Below are positions 1-11,995 of a DNA stretch of 64,000 nucleotides, in pieces. The first letter of the stretch is position 1. The number at the start of each line of letters is the position of its first letter. Where the stretch lies: positions 150,037,592-150,101,591 of the forward strand of contig NC_134832.1 of assembly GCF_004210375.1 (NCBI RefSeq), in the 5' to 3' direction. Origin of the DNA: Tachypleus tridentatus. Its lineage: Eukaryota; Arthropoda; Merostomata; Xiphosura; Limulidae. The position numbers and the translations under genes are program-made. The notes under the pieces are model-generated. The model had not been told where the DNA came from and made no database searches. It saw only the letters and a list, made by a program, of their open reading frames with translations.

Positions 1-479
1 TGAACAGGTGATTTAACCTTAGGATTTTCTCTCAAACATGTTAGTCACGACTTTGCTAGAGAGCCCTCTTCAATAATAATTTTTCCAAGTACTGCCACCG
101 ATTGAATGAAACCATGAAGTTCGGCTAGATTATCAAGTCAGAAATATTTTAATCGTTTAGCGACAGTGGCGGCGCCAGGATATTTTCATTGGGAGGCTGA
201 GGTAAACTGTGGAGGGCTTCCCAAAATGCCATCAGTATGAAGTATAGATGGTAAATTATAATAATGTAAATACCAAGGTACACTTCAGAAGGTGTGCTAT
301 TTTGAACTGCGTTTTACCATTAAGAGTAAAGCTGCAAACCAAAAGAAATATAACATAAAGACATAGTTTACATAGCAGAAACGAATTATCCCATGTGAAG
401 TTAATACACTCTGAGGAAAATTAAGGTCATTATCTTTCATCATGTTGTGTTTATAATCAATATTACTTCAAAACAATGC
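1..479. other. Unassigned flank with a possible hAT terminal repeat
   Basis: AT-rich sequence without a supportable gene. At about 164-180 it contains CAGTGGCGGCGCCAGG, which resembles the start of hAT-type terminal inverted repeats (CAGTGGCGGC). It lies on the 3' side of the minus-strand transposase remnant that follows, so it could be that element's left end. I did not find a convincing inverted partner beyond 2700, so the element boundaries are unproven. Confidence 0.3.
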
Positions 480-2690
480 CCCTGTTCTGGTGATTGGCAG
501 CAAAATGTCTATAACAGTATCAATAACGAGTTGCTTTGTCCCTTGGAGTTTACTGATATGACAGCAAGGTTGCTGATAGGGTTGTTACCACTGCTGTTGC
601 GCAAGTATGTCTTGAAAAGCTTTAGACATAAACTTCTCTCACAGGCAGCTGAAGTGACAGACAGGGTCACAGCGATGCATACAAGTTTGTAGAGATCCAT
701 AAAGGCATCCTTGTATGGCTCTAGCATGGTGGCAAGCTCCAATGGTGTGGATACTTTCCTTGTCTTTCTTTCTTGCAATTAGCCGGTTAAACTGGTGGAC
801 CTCCACTGCGAGGTCATCCTCTGCCACACCATAGTTTGCTGCCATTCCTGAGAGTGCTTGCTTGTCCAGAAATGTGGGTGTTTGGGATTCAATGCAGTTG
901 CACCCATCAGAACACTGCAGGCATAAGAGGAGAATCTTCTATTCAGCTCGTTGAGCATCCTGTTTGTGATGGCATAGAAGGTGCGTCTCCTGGCATCTTG
1001 TGTTGGTTCATTTCTTTGGCCAGTATTAGATGTGATTATGAATTCGTTCAGGTGTCTGGGAGCAGATCGTTGTCCACCTTGACGCACTGTCTCAGTGCAT
1101 ATTCCACTTTCTTACATATATCCTCAGCAGACTCTTCCAAGTCGTTCCATGCTGCTTCAGTTCTCATTTCTAAGATACCAGAGATGATAGATTGTACTAG
1201 ATCCTCTGTAGAGGCCAGCTGCAGGTCAGGTGACTGGAGGTGGTCTAATAGCTGTTTTGTCATCAGCAGTAGTTTTTCTATGGCAACTAGACTGGTTACG
1301 AACTGTTGATTTAGGAGGATGCACAGGCCCTTTAATTAAATGGCTCTGTGGACTTTGTCATCCTCCACAAGACGCTTTAGGGTTGTCACAATGGCAGGAG
1401 GGTTCTTTTCACAGCCAGCATATTGGGAGGCCCATCTTGTGTCTAACAGTCGCTTCAACTCTATGTGTTGGTTCACAGGTTCAAGCTCCTTCTGTACCTT
1501 CAGAAATTCTTCATGCACAACCAATGTAGAGAAGAATTTGTACAGCTTCTGAATTGTCACAAAGAACTCTGCTGCAGCCTGGACGTTGTGCACACAATCA
1601 ACTAGCACAAGGTTGAGCCTGAATTCATAGCAGTAGACATACACAGCCTGAGACACATCTCTCCTGAACCTCTCCTGTACGCCACTGGTGTGTCCTGACA
1701 TGACTGCAGCTCCATCATAGCACTGGCCAATGCAGGCATTATGGTCAATACCACATTTAGCCAGAGTCTCCATGATTTTCTTGAGCAATGAATCTGTTCT
1801 TGTTTGCCTCCATCCTTTGTTTCATCCACCATTAGAGCAAAATGCTCAGCTTACATGGCTTCTTTGCTGATATCCTTCCTGATCATTTCAGCTATGATGT
1901 CAAGCAGTTCGTTTTGGATATCATGGTGCGTGTACTTGGCATTACCAGGACCACTCAGCTTCTTCTTCACAATTTCATCATACCTGGAAATCATGTCAAG
2001 AAGTTTCAGGAAATTGCCCCTGCTATCTGACTGATTACCTTCCCTGTGACCTCTATGGGCTTCATTCTGGCAGGCTTTGTAGAGCAGTGCATCTGCCATG
2101 GCTTTCATGTAATGTCTGTTTTTCCTCCCACAGTTTTAGCATGGCTTGCATCGAGAGCATGTTGGATCTTTACACCCTTTGTTTTCTGCAGTTCAAACTC
2201 TGCCCAAGCTTGCATGGCAAACTTGTGTCCTGCAGAGTTATCATGGGACTTTAGTGATGTGGTCGCCTTCTTCTAGTTCCAGAAGCCTTCATGAGTGAAG
2301 GACTTCTCAGTTTTGCTGAAGTGTGTGTGACTGAAAAGACGACATGAAGCAGAAGGCAGCATCTTGGGTCACAGAGTACTCCAACCGCGAGTGCTGATCA
2401 CGCCAATTCTTGTTGAATGACCTTGACTGGCCACTGTATTCTGTGGTCGGGTATCTCTTCAAGTCTGGACAGGTAGGACCACTATCTGGAAGCTGGCTCA
2501 GGTTCTTGAGTCCTGGTGGTAGTTTTTCACCCTGGGTGTGAGTGGTGCCCTCTTGTGGCTGGGGTCCCGCACTAGTCGTGTCCACATTCTCACCATCACG
2601 ATCACCACTGTCCTCCTCACTTGCACCACATGTGCTTGTAGGACCATCTACTGGCTGCCTCTTCTTGGGTAGCAGGTAGTGTTACATAAT
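480..2690 (-). pseudogene. Degenerate hAT-superfamily (ZMYM1/DUF4371-like) transposase
   Basis: Broken open frames on the minus strand follow the order of a hAT-type transposase of the 'zinc finger MYM-type protein 1-like' class. From the N-terminal side they are: 2307-2640, a TTF/BED-like zinc-finger region (WRDQHSRLEYSVTQDAAFCF); 1851-2108, a helical region; 1336-1788, the catalytic part, with GQCYDGAAVMSG and LDTRWASQY; 1048-1263; 779-1087; and 509-778, the C-terminal dimerisation region, with TSAACERS and NLAVIS. Frameshifts and stops separate the pieces, so no intact protein can be made. These elements move by cut-and-paste DNA transposition. The class assignment comes from recognised motifs; the exact family is not certain. 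Confidence 0.8.
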
Positions 2691-2699
2691 CAACCCTAT

Positions 2700-3535
2700 G
2701 TGTAGTATGACCGGTTTATGTTTTGGTGGGTGATGTTTGACTCTTGTCTTGTGTGTTGGTGTCCTTGTTTGAAAACGAGTCGCTGATTTTGATTTTCTTT
2801 TATTAATCTAAACTGAGTGTGTGTTCCAATGTGCTCACAAAAAGAGGTAAAGTCCCATTAGTAGTTCTAGAATTAAAACTATGACTTTTAAGGCTAAACC
2901 ACGTCTAACCATAATTAATCATACTACAATCCCGACCTCTGATTTTAGCGGCCCCATGTTTTTTTAAAAAGTACACTATTAAGAGTGCAGTTATTTGTAA
3001 TGATTTCTGTTAACATTAAAAACAGCTTCATTAACAAAAGTATAGAGAAATAAGGTTATTGTATGGACATTTCCAACTCAGAAAATTTGAACCTTTCTAG
3101 CAAGATAATGATGTATCAAAATCGGCGAGGGTTAATAAATGACAAAATGATCTCAACATAGCCTTGTTTGTTTATATTGGAACTCAGTTTTGGCATGTGT
3201 CAGAATAACAGCTTTTCAGAAACTTAACTCCCTCCATTTTTTAATTTTAAAAAATAGGGCAAAGAAGATTTACAGTCTAGTCAACTCATCTGCCATCTAG
3301 TGAGCCAATATCTAACAACAACATGTTAAATAAAAAAATTCAATTATTTAGGAGGAACCTCAAATCACAGGCCACAGTTTTTTGTACGGTTAAATATAAA
3401 AAAATTCAAGATGTATAGTTTTGACCAAATAATTCTATTATGAAATATCTTACAACAGTATTTATTAGAAAGTTAAAAACAAACTACAATTCGTTGTTTT
3501 GTATTTATAGCAAAAATAATAAGGTTACTTTTCAC
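2700..3535. other. Unassigned AT-rich sequence
   Basis: No coding sequence, RNA gene or repeat that I can name. It may include the 5' non-coding part of the neighbouring hAT remnant. A CTCF-core-like word lies at 3291-3303 on the minus strand (see findings). Confidence 0.4.
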
Positions 3536-3546
3536 TATTCCTAATT

Positions 3547-3828
3547 AGGCCCGACATGGCCAAGTGTGTTAAGGCGTTCGACTCGTAATCTAAGGGTTGC
3601 AGGTTTGGATCACCGTCACACCAAACATGCTCGCCCTTTCAGCCGTGGGGGCGTTATAATGTGAGGGTCAATTCCACTATTCGTTGATAAAAGAGTAGCC
3701 CAAGAGTTGGCGGTGTGTGGTGATGACTAGCTGCCTTCCCTCTAGTCTTACACTGCTAAATTAGGGAAGGTTAGCGCAGATTGCCCTCGAGTAGCTTTGC
3801 GCGAAATTCAAAAATAACAAATAATAAA
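3547..3828 (+). mobile_element. SINE family A (tRNA-headed), full length
   Basis: About 280 bp. It has a tRNA-like head (A box near TGGCCAAGTGTGTTAAGG, anticodon-arm-like GACTCGTAATC, B-box-like GGTTTGGATCACC), then a conserved body (ATGCTCGCCCTTTCAGCCG ... GTGACGGTCAATCCCAC-like ... GTAGCTTTGCGCGAAATTC) and an A-rich tail. It is flanked by an 11-bp duplication with one mismatch (3536-3546 and 3829-3839), supporting insertion by retrotransposition. Non-autonomous; it needs LINE machinery supplied elsewhere. Confidence 0.85.
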
Positions 3829-4102
3829 TATCCCTAATTTTGACCAGAAGAAAGGCAAACAATCACCACCACAGTGTCATCTACCAGCCACACCAAAAAT
3901 TGACTGTCACTCTCATAACGCAGCCATGTATTAAAGTGTGAAGAATATTTTGTGGTATCGCATGTATTCGAACTCTGTTTGACAGATCCGAAGTCCAGAG
4001 CTCCACCAGAGGGCAAATACACCTCTAATAGGTTCAGGTTCGTCATATAATATAATTGTGTGATCTACGGAATACGTAGAAACAGAAATTATCAATTAAA
4101 CA

Positions 4103-4350
4103 GGTCCCGGTATCGTCAGGTGACTAGAGCGCTTAACTCGTAATCTGAGCTTCGCGGGTTCGAATCCCTGTCACACCAAACTTGCTCGCCCTTTAGCCGC
4201 GTGACGTTGTAATATGACGGTCAATCCACTATTCATTGGTAAAAGAGTAGCCCAAGAGCTGGCGGTGAGTCATGATGACTAGCTGCCTTCCTCCCTCTAG
4301 TTTTGAACTGTAGCTTTGCGCGAAATTAGAAAAACAACCAAACAATAAAT
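4103..4350 (+). mobile_element. SINE family A, internally shortened copy
   Basis: Same head and body as the copy at 3547. The head reads GTCAGGTGACTAGAGCGC with a good B box (GGGTTCGAATCCC). The part between CTCTAGT and the terminal GTAGCTTTGCGCG is deleted relative to other copies, losing the TACACTGCTAAATTAGGGAC segment. Ends in an A-rich tail. Confidence 0.8.
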
Positions 4351-4821
4351 TTAATGGATTGTCTCTAACGTTACAACGTACAATCATAAATGAATTATTA
4401 TTAGCTGAGAATATGGGTTCTTCCATAAAGTATGTATTGGAATACAAGTTTATAACACCGATTATTATTGGCATATAATATGGATTCTTTCGTAAAGAAT
4501 GTATTGGGTTATTATTGGTAATAATTTCGTTTATTTTACACCATATCCAATAACTAAACTTATTAAATTTGCCATGCAGCAGTCCCAGGTGGTGCTAAAA
4601 AGGTCATTTGAATGTTAAGTGTAGCTATAAGTGGAAGTTTGCTCCATGTTTATCAAACTCTTCTGTTCTGAGGAAATCAAATTATCATTAAATAAGTGTT
4701 TATGACAATTTCTAGAGAATTATGTCTAATTCTTTTTGCAGAGTGCACGTAGAAACATCTGCTGTTGTATAAACAGATTTTTTCTTTATTTCTTAAGGTT
4801 AATTTTACTTATACTCACAGG
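4351..4821. other. Unassigned AT-rich sequence
   Basis: No gene or repeat recognised. Two short related segments around 4400-4520 (TATGGGTTCTTCCATAAAG and TATGGATTCTTTCGTAAAG) look like a decayed local duplication. Confidence 0.3.
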
Positions 4822-4823
4822 TT

Positions 4824-4931
4824 TGTTTTGAATTAAGTACAATGGGCTATCTGTGCTCTGCCAACGACGGGTATCGAAACCTGGATTTTAGTGTGTAAGT
4901 CGGCAGACATACCACTGTGCCACTGAGGGGT
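4824..4931 (-). mobile_element. SINE family B (tRNA-headed, ~120 bp)
   Basis: On the minus strand this has a tRNA-like head (CCCCTCAGTGGCACAGTGG ... GGTTTCGATACCCGTCG) followed by GCAGAGCACAGATAGCCCATTG-like sequence and TACTTAATTC. It matches the better-preserved copy at 28018-28138. Near-identical flanks (CTCACAGGTT at 4814-4823 and CTCATAGGTT at 4936-4945) may be a diverged target-site duplication. Confidence 0.7.
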
Positions 4932-5169
4932 TACGCTCATAGGTTATAGTTTCAGTTTACCTCGTATGTTGGTGTATCGGGCACAGGAGAGCTCACAGTA
5001 GTGAAGAAAATAATAGCTCACATACTGTGGAAAGTTATAACAATTCACCCAATAGACGAGAGTAATAACAGTTCACCCAGTTATGGAGAGAGAGAGTTGG
5101 TTGGTTTGGTGTTTTATAGCACAAAACAGCTAGGGGGTGGGTGGGGAAGTACAGTGATCGAGTGTTTGG

Positions 5170-5755
5170 CCAAAAACTCACGAGTTCTGAGGCACACATT
5201 TCGCAGCAACGCGGTGTATCTTCAATTTTTCGGTCAAAATCTCGTAACAAGATCCAACTGATATCCCACGCTCTTCAGCAAGCTCCCTGACAGTCAGACG
5301 TCGATTTGCCCGCACCAGGGTGTTGATTTTGTTGACGTGTGGGTCGTCAGTTGACGTGGAAGGACGTCCAGGTCGCTCATCATCTTCAATGGACTGTCGA
5401 CCATCCTTAAAACGTTCATGCCACTTGAAACATGCCGTACGCTTCATAGCAACATCACCGTAAGCTGTGTTAAGCATAGCAAAAGTTTTAGTCGCAGATT
5501 TTCCAAGTTTAACACAAAATTTCACAGCAAGTCGTTGCTCCTTCAGGTCATTCATTCTGAAATCCGCCAAACGAAAATCGCACTTCACTTAAAACCGCGT
5601 AGCTAATACACAAATGAAGATATTTGCAATCAGGAAATGGCGTCGTAATCAACTGATCTGTGCGAACCTAACGACACCAAGCGGATTCCCCTGGAACCAA
5701 CTGGAGCCGCGCAATTCAAACAGTCCGCGTATTTTTTAAACAGACCTCGTATGCT
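5170..5755 (-). mobile_element. Truncated mariner-like element, N-terminal transposase only
   Basis: The minus-strand frame 5178-5588 (136 codons) is open and reads as the N-terminal DNA-binding part of a mariner transposase. It has a helix-turn-helix (HTH_48-like) region, with KFCVKLGKSATKTFAML and KRTACFKWHERFKDGR, then the linker DDERPGRPSTSTDDPHV and a second helix-turn-helix (LTVRELAEERGISVGSCYEI). The catalytic DDD domain is absent; homology stops near 5180. Sequence 5590-5755 looks like the 5' untranslated end plus terminal inverted repeat (ACGAGGTCTGTTTAAAAA on the minus strand, ending near 5750). A 5' fragment left after deletion of the 3' two-thirds is likely. Confidence 0.75.
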
Positions 5756-5759
5756 TACC

Positions 5760-6605
5760 ACAAACAACTTGTTATAGTTACATTTTACTACAATTTAATA
5801 TTATGTATATTTGATATTTTTTGAAGAAAATGCTATTCCTTTCGTGCTTAGCAAATCCAGATAACACATTTTAATTCAGGCTTGTATATCCCTCGACTGC
5901 TTAGAAAACTGTCTTACCTGTCACTAAAGGCATTATAGTTATTCGGTAGCTTCGTATTGGCTTATTAAATATCATTCACACGTTTGATTCGATGATTATA
6001 ACTGGACCTCTTAGAAAACTGTTTTATCTGGTAGGACTGTCATTTTGTATTGCTTATTTTAAATATCGTACACGAACTTAATGTTACTTTTTTAGTCATG
6101 ATGAAAAGATGTCTGAATTATTTTTATTCCCGTTACAGGATGACTCTTTCCAAGTAACTTAACAGCGAGGTAATGGCTAGGTTCAATGGCATACAGTAGC
6201 TGTAAAACATAAGGGCGAAGAAGCCAGTGAACCAGTCACTCTTTTTATTATAGCTAACAAGAGATTTAAAGTCTGCCACTCCCTAATTTATGTATTTTAA
6301 ACAGCAGGAGGCGCTATTATTGTCAGGGTATGTTTGATTGGTAGATTGCTACGGTTACATGCCATAGGAAATGTCGTTTGATACAGGTTCTCACGCTGTT
6401 GAGGTTTTAAAATGTGATTGTTGATCACACAGAATATACTGTCTGTGTGTATGTCTTTCCAGTAATACTAATGTTATCGTTGATACTGAGTCATATGATC
6501 GAATTTAATGTCATAATATTTGTGTATGAACTTTTTATATACATAAGTTACATGTTCAGTCGTCTCTCACAATGGATGAATTACTCGATTCAGCTACTGA
6601 GTACT
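5760..6605. other. Unassigned sequence
   Basis: No supportable gene. The short open frame at 6414-6674 shows no family match that I recognise and overlaps a tandem repeat, so it is not called. Confidence 0.3.
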
Positions 6606-6786
6606 GCTCATGCTCACATGGGTCAAACTGAACCTATGAAGGTTATTTTAAGATGCTCACAGGCGTTAGACTGAACCTACAAATGTCAAGTATGCTCATA
6701 TAGGTTATATTAAACCTATGCATGTTATTTTAAGTATGATCACATGGGTTTGATTGAACCTATGAAGGTTATTTTAAGTATGCATT
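6606..6786. repeat. Imperfect tandem repeat, ~45 bp x 4
   Basis: Four diverged units containing GCTCACATGGGT..GAACCTATGAAGGTTATTTTAAGTAT. The units differ by small indels. Non-coding. Confidence 0.65.
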
Positions 6787-7086
6787 TTTTATGGGTATTT
6801 TCAATATTGTTACTATCAACTATAAACCTAAGTTAAAGCAAACAGAGCACGAAATGTTAGAATTAATCTGAAACCTATATAAACAGCTAATAGTCAACAG
6901 TAATTAACTCATAGGTTCATTAGTTTGTTACTTCTAGAGTTGTTAACAGTTTATATTGCCCTGTCTTTTCATTGTTTTATTGTTGTTGGTACAGGTCAAG
7001 TTCTCATGTGAGTGGCGAGCTGTGAGAAGGGACTGTTTTCAGGTCAGTATTGGAGATTTAGTTCAGTTCTCACCAGATGGCTAATG

Positions 7087-7360
7087 TTTGTTTGTTTGTT
7101 TTGAATTTCGCGCAAAGCTACTCGAGGGCTATCTGCGCTAGCCGTCCCAAATTTAGCAGTGTAAGACTAGTGGGAAGGCAGCTAGTCATCATCACCCACC
7201 GTCTACTCTTGGGCTACTCTTTTACCAACGAATAGAGGATTGACCGTCACATTATAATGCCCCCATGGCTGAAATGGCGAGCATGTTTGGTCTGACGGGG
7301 ATTCGAACCCGCGACCCTTAGATTACGAGTCAAACGCCTTAACACACTTGGCCATACGGG
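7087..7360 (-). mobile_element. SINE family A with a perfect 15-bp target-site duplication
   Basis: Full-length copy in reverse orientation: the T-rich tail (TTTGTTTGTTTG) is at the left and the tRNA-like head (GGCCATACGGG reverse complement) at the right. ACCAGATGGCTAATG occurs at 7072-7086 and again at 7361-7375, a 15-bp perfect duplication bracketing the element. This fixes both ends exactly and proves insertion into pre-existing sequence. Confidence 0.93.
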
Positions 7361-7375
7361 ACCAGATGGCTAATG

Positions 7376-8048
7376 ACACGCTTGTTTCTTTTTTCTTTGT
7401 GTTGTTTGTGCTCGTGAAGTATTTATTGTCAAGTCAATTATCTTTCATTTCGCGAACTGTTTCGGTTTCTAATTATTTCCATATTTCTTATTTGTTCTCT
7501 TTGGGCTTACAGTTGTCCGGATATTTAACACTGAATTCATTTTGTTTCACATGAAGCTACTTGCAGCTTATCTTGTCCACTTTTCATTTGTTAATAATTC
7601 AAATTCAACAATCCAAATCATTTTGAATCACGATTTCTCCATGGTCAACTCATCTCTTTCTATATGACGTGGATTATTATAGCTAAAACAACAAAGAAAT
7701 TGTAACAAATCGCGCTGATTAGTCAAGAAAGATACATATAAATACAATTATCAACTCCACTGTATTCAGTCTGAAGTTCATTACATACCTTACGTTCATA
7801 CGGTATTCTTCAGTTGAATTTCTTAGATTAAACCCAATTATGACTATTTCTTGAAATCTAAGCTTAAGTAATGTGATACTTTACTCAGTGATATTTTTGA
7901 ATACAAAAGTAAAGACGCCAAACCTACCAAAAGTAAACTGAAACCTAAAATATCAAAGTATTATATTTTACTTTCTAACAGCGTATCGTATCGACAGCAG
8001 TTAAACAGTAACACTGTGGAAATATTACAGTGTTAAGGGGTGGTAGGT
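7376..8048. other. Unassigned AT-rich sequence
   Basis: No gene, RNA or named repeat recognised. A 68-codon hydrophobic open frame at 7348-7554 starts inside the SINE and has no family resemblance that I can see. Confidence 0.3.
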
Positions 8049-8292
8049 TTGGTTTGTTTGAATTTTGTGCAAAACTACACAAGGGCTATCTGCGTTAGCC
8101 GTCCCAAATTTAGCAGCGTAAGATTAGATGGAAGGTAGCTAGTCATCACCGCCCACCACCAACTCTTAGGCTACTCTTTTACCAACGAAGGTTATTACGC
8201 CCTTATTACGCCCCACGGCTGAAAGGGTGAGCATGTTTCATGTAACGGGTTTCAAACACCCGAACCTCGGATTACGAGTCTAGTCCCTTAAC
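8049..8292 (-). mobile_element. SINE family A, head-truncated copy
   Basis: Reverse-oriented body matching the other family A copies (GAATTTTGTGCAAAACTAC, GGCTATCTGCGTTAGCCGTCCC, GAGCATGTTTCATG). Homology is lost at the tRNA-head end, after GATTACGAGTCTAGTCCCTTAAC. More diverged than most copies here, so probably older. Confidence 0.8.
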
Positions 8293-8376
8293 AAAATATC
8301 GTTAACACCAGAGGTCATCACTTAGAGCTGTAATCGTGTTGTTCAGTTTCGAACAATCATCAGACAGTTGAAGACC

Positions 8377-8816
8377 TCTCAATCAACAATAACAACAGTA
8401 CCATACTGTCACAGTACCATCAGTTAACAATAACTACAGTACCAGACTGTCACATACCATCAGTTAACAATAACTACAGTACCAGACTGTCACATTTCCA
8501 TCAATTAACAATAACAACAGTACCAGACTGTCACATTCCCATCAGTTAACAACAACAAAAGTACCAGATTGTCAAAGTAATATCAGTTAGCAATAACTAC
8601 AGTACAGGACTGTCACAGTCCGATCAGTTAACAATAACTTCAGAACAAAACTGTTATATTTCCATATTAACAATAACTACGGTGGAAGACTGTCAAGGTG
8701 CAACCAGCCAACAACAATTAGGATACAAGATTGTTACATCTCAACAGCCAACAATAATCACGACATCAGCTACTCATAATCCTATCAGTCAACAATAGCT
8801 TCGGTGCAAGTATATC
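8377..8816. repeat. Minisatellite, ~41 bp x 11
   Basis: Units of about 41 bp containing ATCAGTTAACAATAAC and AGTACCAGACTGTCACA. The left six are fairly similar; units become progressively diverged to the right. Non-coding tandem array. Confidence 0.85.
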
Positions 8817-9417
8817 ATAGAGATCATAGGATGATATTATCTGCTAAGCAGTTGAATTCACGAGGTGATATTCTTCTCTTGTTGGTTATCAAAGATACTT
8901 CCTAGACTTGTTGGTTATGAGACGATACTTGTTAGGGTTATCGGTCATCAGGAGATTGTTGGTTCATGGTGGGGTGAATATGTGTTATTAATATTGGTAT
9001 GTTAAGCCTACTTTAAGTTACAATCTAAGCAAGCCTACATTAAAGTTTAAGTGGCAAACTGTTAAAGTTTTGGGTTAGAGATGTATCACTTACTAGTAAC
9101 ATCTTTAGAGGCATGCTTAATTATTCAATTAAACTTTGTCATAAACTGAGTTACAAAATATGCTAAGAAAGAGTGAGACAGATGAAGACATAGAATGAAC
9201 CAACAGTAAAACGAGTATTTCAAGAACTACACCTAATAAGGTAATAATAAGTACAAATTGGAATTCCTAATAATTCAGTCTCCTGATTCTTACGAACTGT
9301 ACCATTATTTAGTCAATACTGATATAATCACTTTTAAACTACTCGAAAACTATTTGACTTTTGCAACAATAAACCTAAAGTGCTTAATAAATAGTGAAGA
9401 AGCACCACCTGATGACT

Positions 9418-9725
9418 TATCTCACATTTGGTTAAGTTTTATAAACCTGAACCCACAAATGATTTTTTATGATGTCCCCATCTCACATTTAGTTAGGTTT
9501 TATAAACCGGAACCCATAAATTATTTTTTTATGATGACCCCATCTCACATTTAGTTAGGTTTTATAAACCGGAACCCATAAATTATTTTTTATGATGACC
9601 CCATCTCACATTTAGTTAGATTTTATAAACCGGAACCCATAAATTATTTTTATGATGACCCCATCTCACATTTAGTTAGGTGTTATAAACCGGAACCCAT
9701 AAATTATTTTTATGATATCCCGTAA
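9418..9725. repeat. Minisatellite, ~61 bp x 5
   Basis: CTCACATTTAGTTAGG recurs at 9421, 9482, 9544, 9605 and 9665, spacings of 60-62 bp, with AACCGGAACCCATAAATTAT in each unit. The 98-codon open frame at 9258-9554 runs into the array and is not considered a gene. Confidence 0.88.
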
Positions 9726-10240
9726 TATGATTAATTAACTTTATACTCAAACGAACAGCGATAAGTTTTAAAGGTGAACTAAACTACAGCCTTCTTTGAT
9801 GATCTTGAAGAAAGTAGAGTCGAAATTCCAGAAAATATTAACTCTTTACTCTACTGAACGTAAAGGATGCTCGAACCCGTAATCCAGTAATAATAATAAC
9901 ATCGATGACAACGGTGATAATTTGAAAAGGCTTAATGAACATTTGATCCCTCTTTCTAGCCTTATACAGAAAGTACTGAAGTAGCCCAGGTTAACGAAAT
10001 GTTTAGTTCAAAACCACTTACTGACGGAACACCTTACAATCTAACAACGATTTAGTTAGCTGTTAAATTTAAAATAATTAAAGACTTTAAGCACATATTC
10101 TGGATAGCCAACAATAAATTGCGTTTTATTCTTTATGAAAAATTATAAATACTGTTACTTACTGTCCGATCTAAAATATTCTGAGTCATATTTTAACAAA
10201 TTTCAACTTCTTAACTACCTTTAATTATATATTTAAACTT
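9726..10240. other. Unassigned AT-rich sequence
   Basis: No gene or RNA recognised between two tandem arrays. Confidence 0.3.
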
Positions 10241-11995
10241 AGCTAGATCCTTACTTAAATGTAAAGTCCTAGCCTAGTATATAGAATAGGATTATTTAAC
10301 GTACAAGCACCTTTATTTAGATATTTGAATAAACATACCCTTACTTAAATCTAAAATTTAAATTGCCAGTGTAGTGTATGGGACAGGATTATTTAACGTA
10401 CAAGCACCTTTAATTAGATATTTGAACAAACATACCCTTACTTAAATCTAACGTTTTAACTTGCCAGTGTAGTGTATGGGACAGGATTATTTAACGTACA
10501 AGCACCTTTAATTAGATATTTGAACAAACATACCCTTACTTAAATCTAACGTTTTAACTTGCCAGTGTAGTGTATGGGACAGGATTATTTAACGTACAAG
10601 CACCTTTAATTAGATATTTGAACAAACATACCCTTACTTAAATCTAACGTTTTAACTTGCCAGTGTAGTGTATGGGACAGGATTATTTAACGTACAAGCA
10701 CCTTTAATTAGATATTTGAACAAACATACCCTTACTTAAATCTAACGTTTTAACTTGCCAGTGTAGTGTATGGGACAGGATTATTTAACGTACAAGCACC
10801 TTTAATTAGATATTTGAACAAACATACCCTTACTTAAATCTAACGTTTTAAATTGCCAGTGTAGTGTATGGGACAGGATTATTTAACGTACAAGCACCTT
10901 TAATTAGATATTTGAACAAACATACCCTTACTTAAATCTAACGTTTTAAATTGCCAGTGTAGTGTATGGGACAGGATTATTTAACTTAAAAACTTTAATT
11001 AGATATTTGAACAAACATACCCTTACTTAAATCTAAAGTTTTATATTGCTAGTGTAGTGTATGGGACAGGATTATTTAACGTACAAGCACCTTTAATTAG
11101 ATATTTGAACAAACATACCCTTACTTAAATCTAACGTTTTAACTTGCCAGTGTAGTGTATGGGACAGGATTATTTAACGTACAAGCACCTTTAATTAGAT
11201 ATTTGAACAAACATACCCTTACTTAAATCTAACGTTTTAACTTGCCAGTGTAGTGTATGGGACAGGATTATTTAACAAGCACCTTTAATTAGATATTTGA
11301 ACAAACATACCCTTACTTAAATCTAACGTTTTAACTTGCCAGTGTAGTGTATGGGACAGGATTATTTAACGTACAAGCACCTTTAATTAGATATTTGAAC
11401 AAACATACCCTTACTTAAATCTAACGTTTTAAATTGCCAGTGTAGTGTATGGGACAGGATTATTTAACGTACAAGCACCTTTAATTAGATATTTGAACAA
11501 ACATACCCTTACTTAAATCTAACGTTTTAAATTGCCAGTGTAGTGTATGGGACAGGATTATTTAACTTAAAAGCACCTTTAATTAGATATTTGAACAAAC
11601 ATACCCTTACTTAAATCTAAAGTTTTTGATTGCCAGTGTAGTGTATGGGACAGGATTATTTAACTTAAAAGCACCTTTAATTAGATATTTGAACAAACAT
11701 ACCCTTACTTAAATTTAAAGTTTTATATTGCTAGTGTAGTGTATGGGACAGGATTATTTAACTTAAAAGCACCTTTAATTACATATTTGAACATACGTAC
11801 CCTTACTTAAATTTAAAGTTTTATATTGCTAGTGTAGTGTATGGGACAGGATTATTCAACGTATTACAATCTTTATTTAGGTATTTCTACTAAATATACC
11901 CTCACTTAAAATATAAAGCTTTAGATTGCTAGTGTAGTGTATGAAATAGGATTCTTTAATGTACTAGAACCTTTAGTTAGATATTCCAGATCACC
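10241..11995. repeat. Satellite-like array, 98 bp x ~18
   Basis: Unit contains TACCCTTACTTAAATCTAAC, GCCAGTGTAGTGTATGGGAC and AGGATTATTTAACGTAC. Unit starts measured near 10336, 10433, 10531 and 10629 give a 97-98 bp period. Central units are nearly identical while the outermost units (10241-10335 and 11850-11995) are clearly diverged, the pattern expected from unequal exchange. A few units share small deletions (e.g. loss of GTAC near 10984 and 11276). No coding potential. Confidence 0.93.

Noticed and set aside
836..2276. Plus-strand frames opposite the hAT transposase
   Set aside because: Antisense shadows of the degenerate minus-strand transposase, which alone shows family motifs.
4960..5753. 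Repeated ACCTCGTATG at 4960 and 5745 as terminal repeats of the mariner
   Set aside because: The two copies are in direct, not inverted, orientation, so they cannot be the element's terminal inverted repeats.
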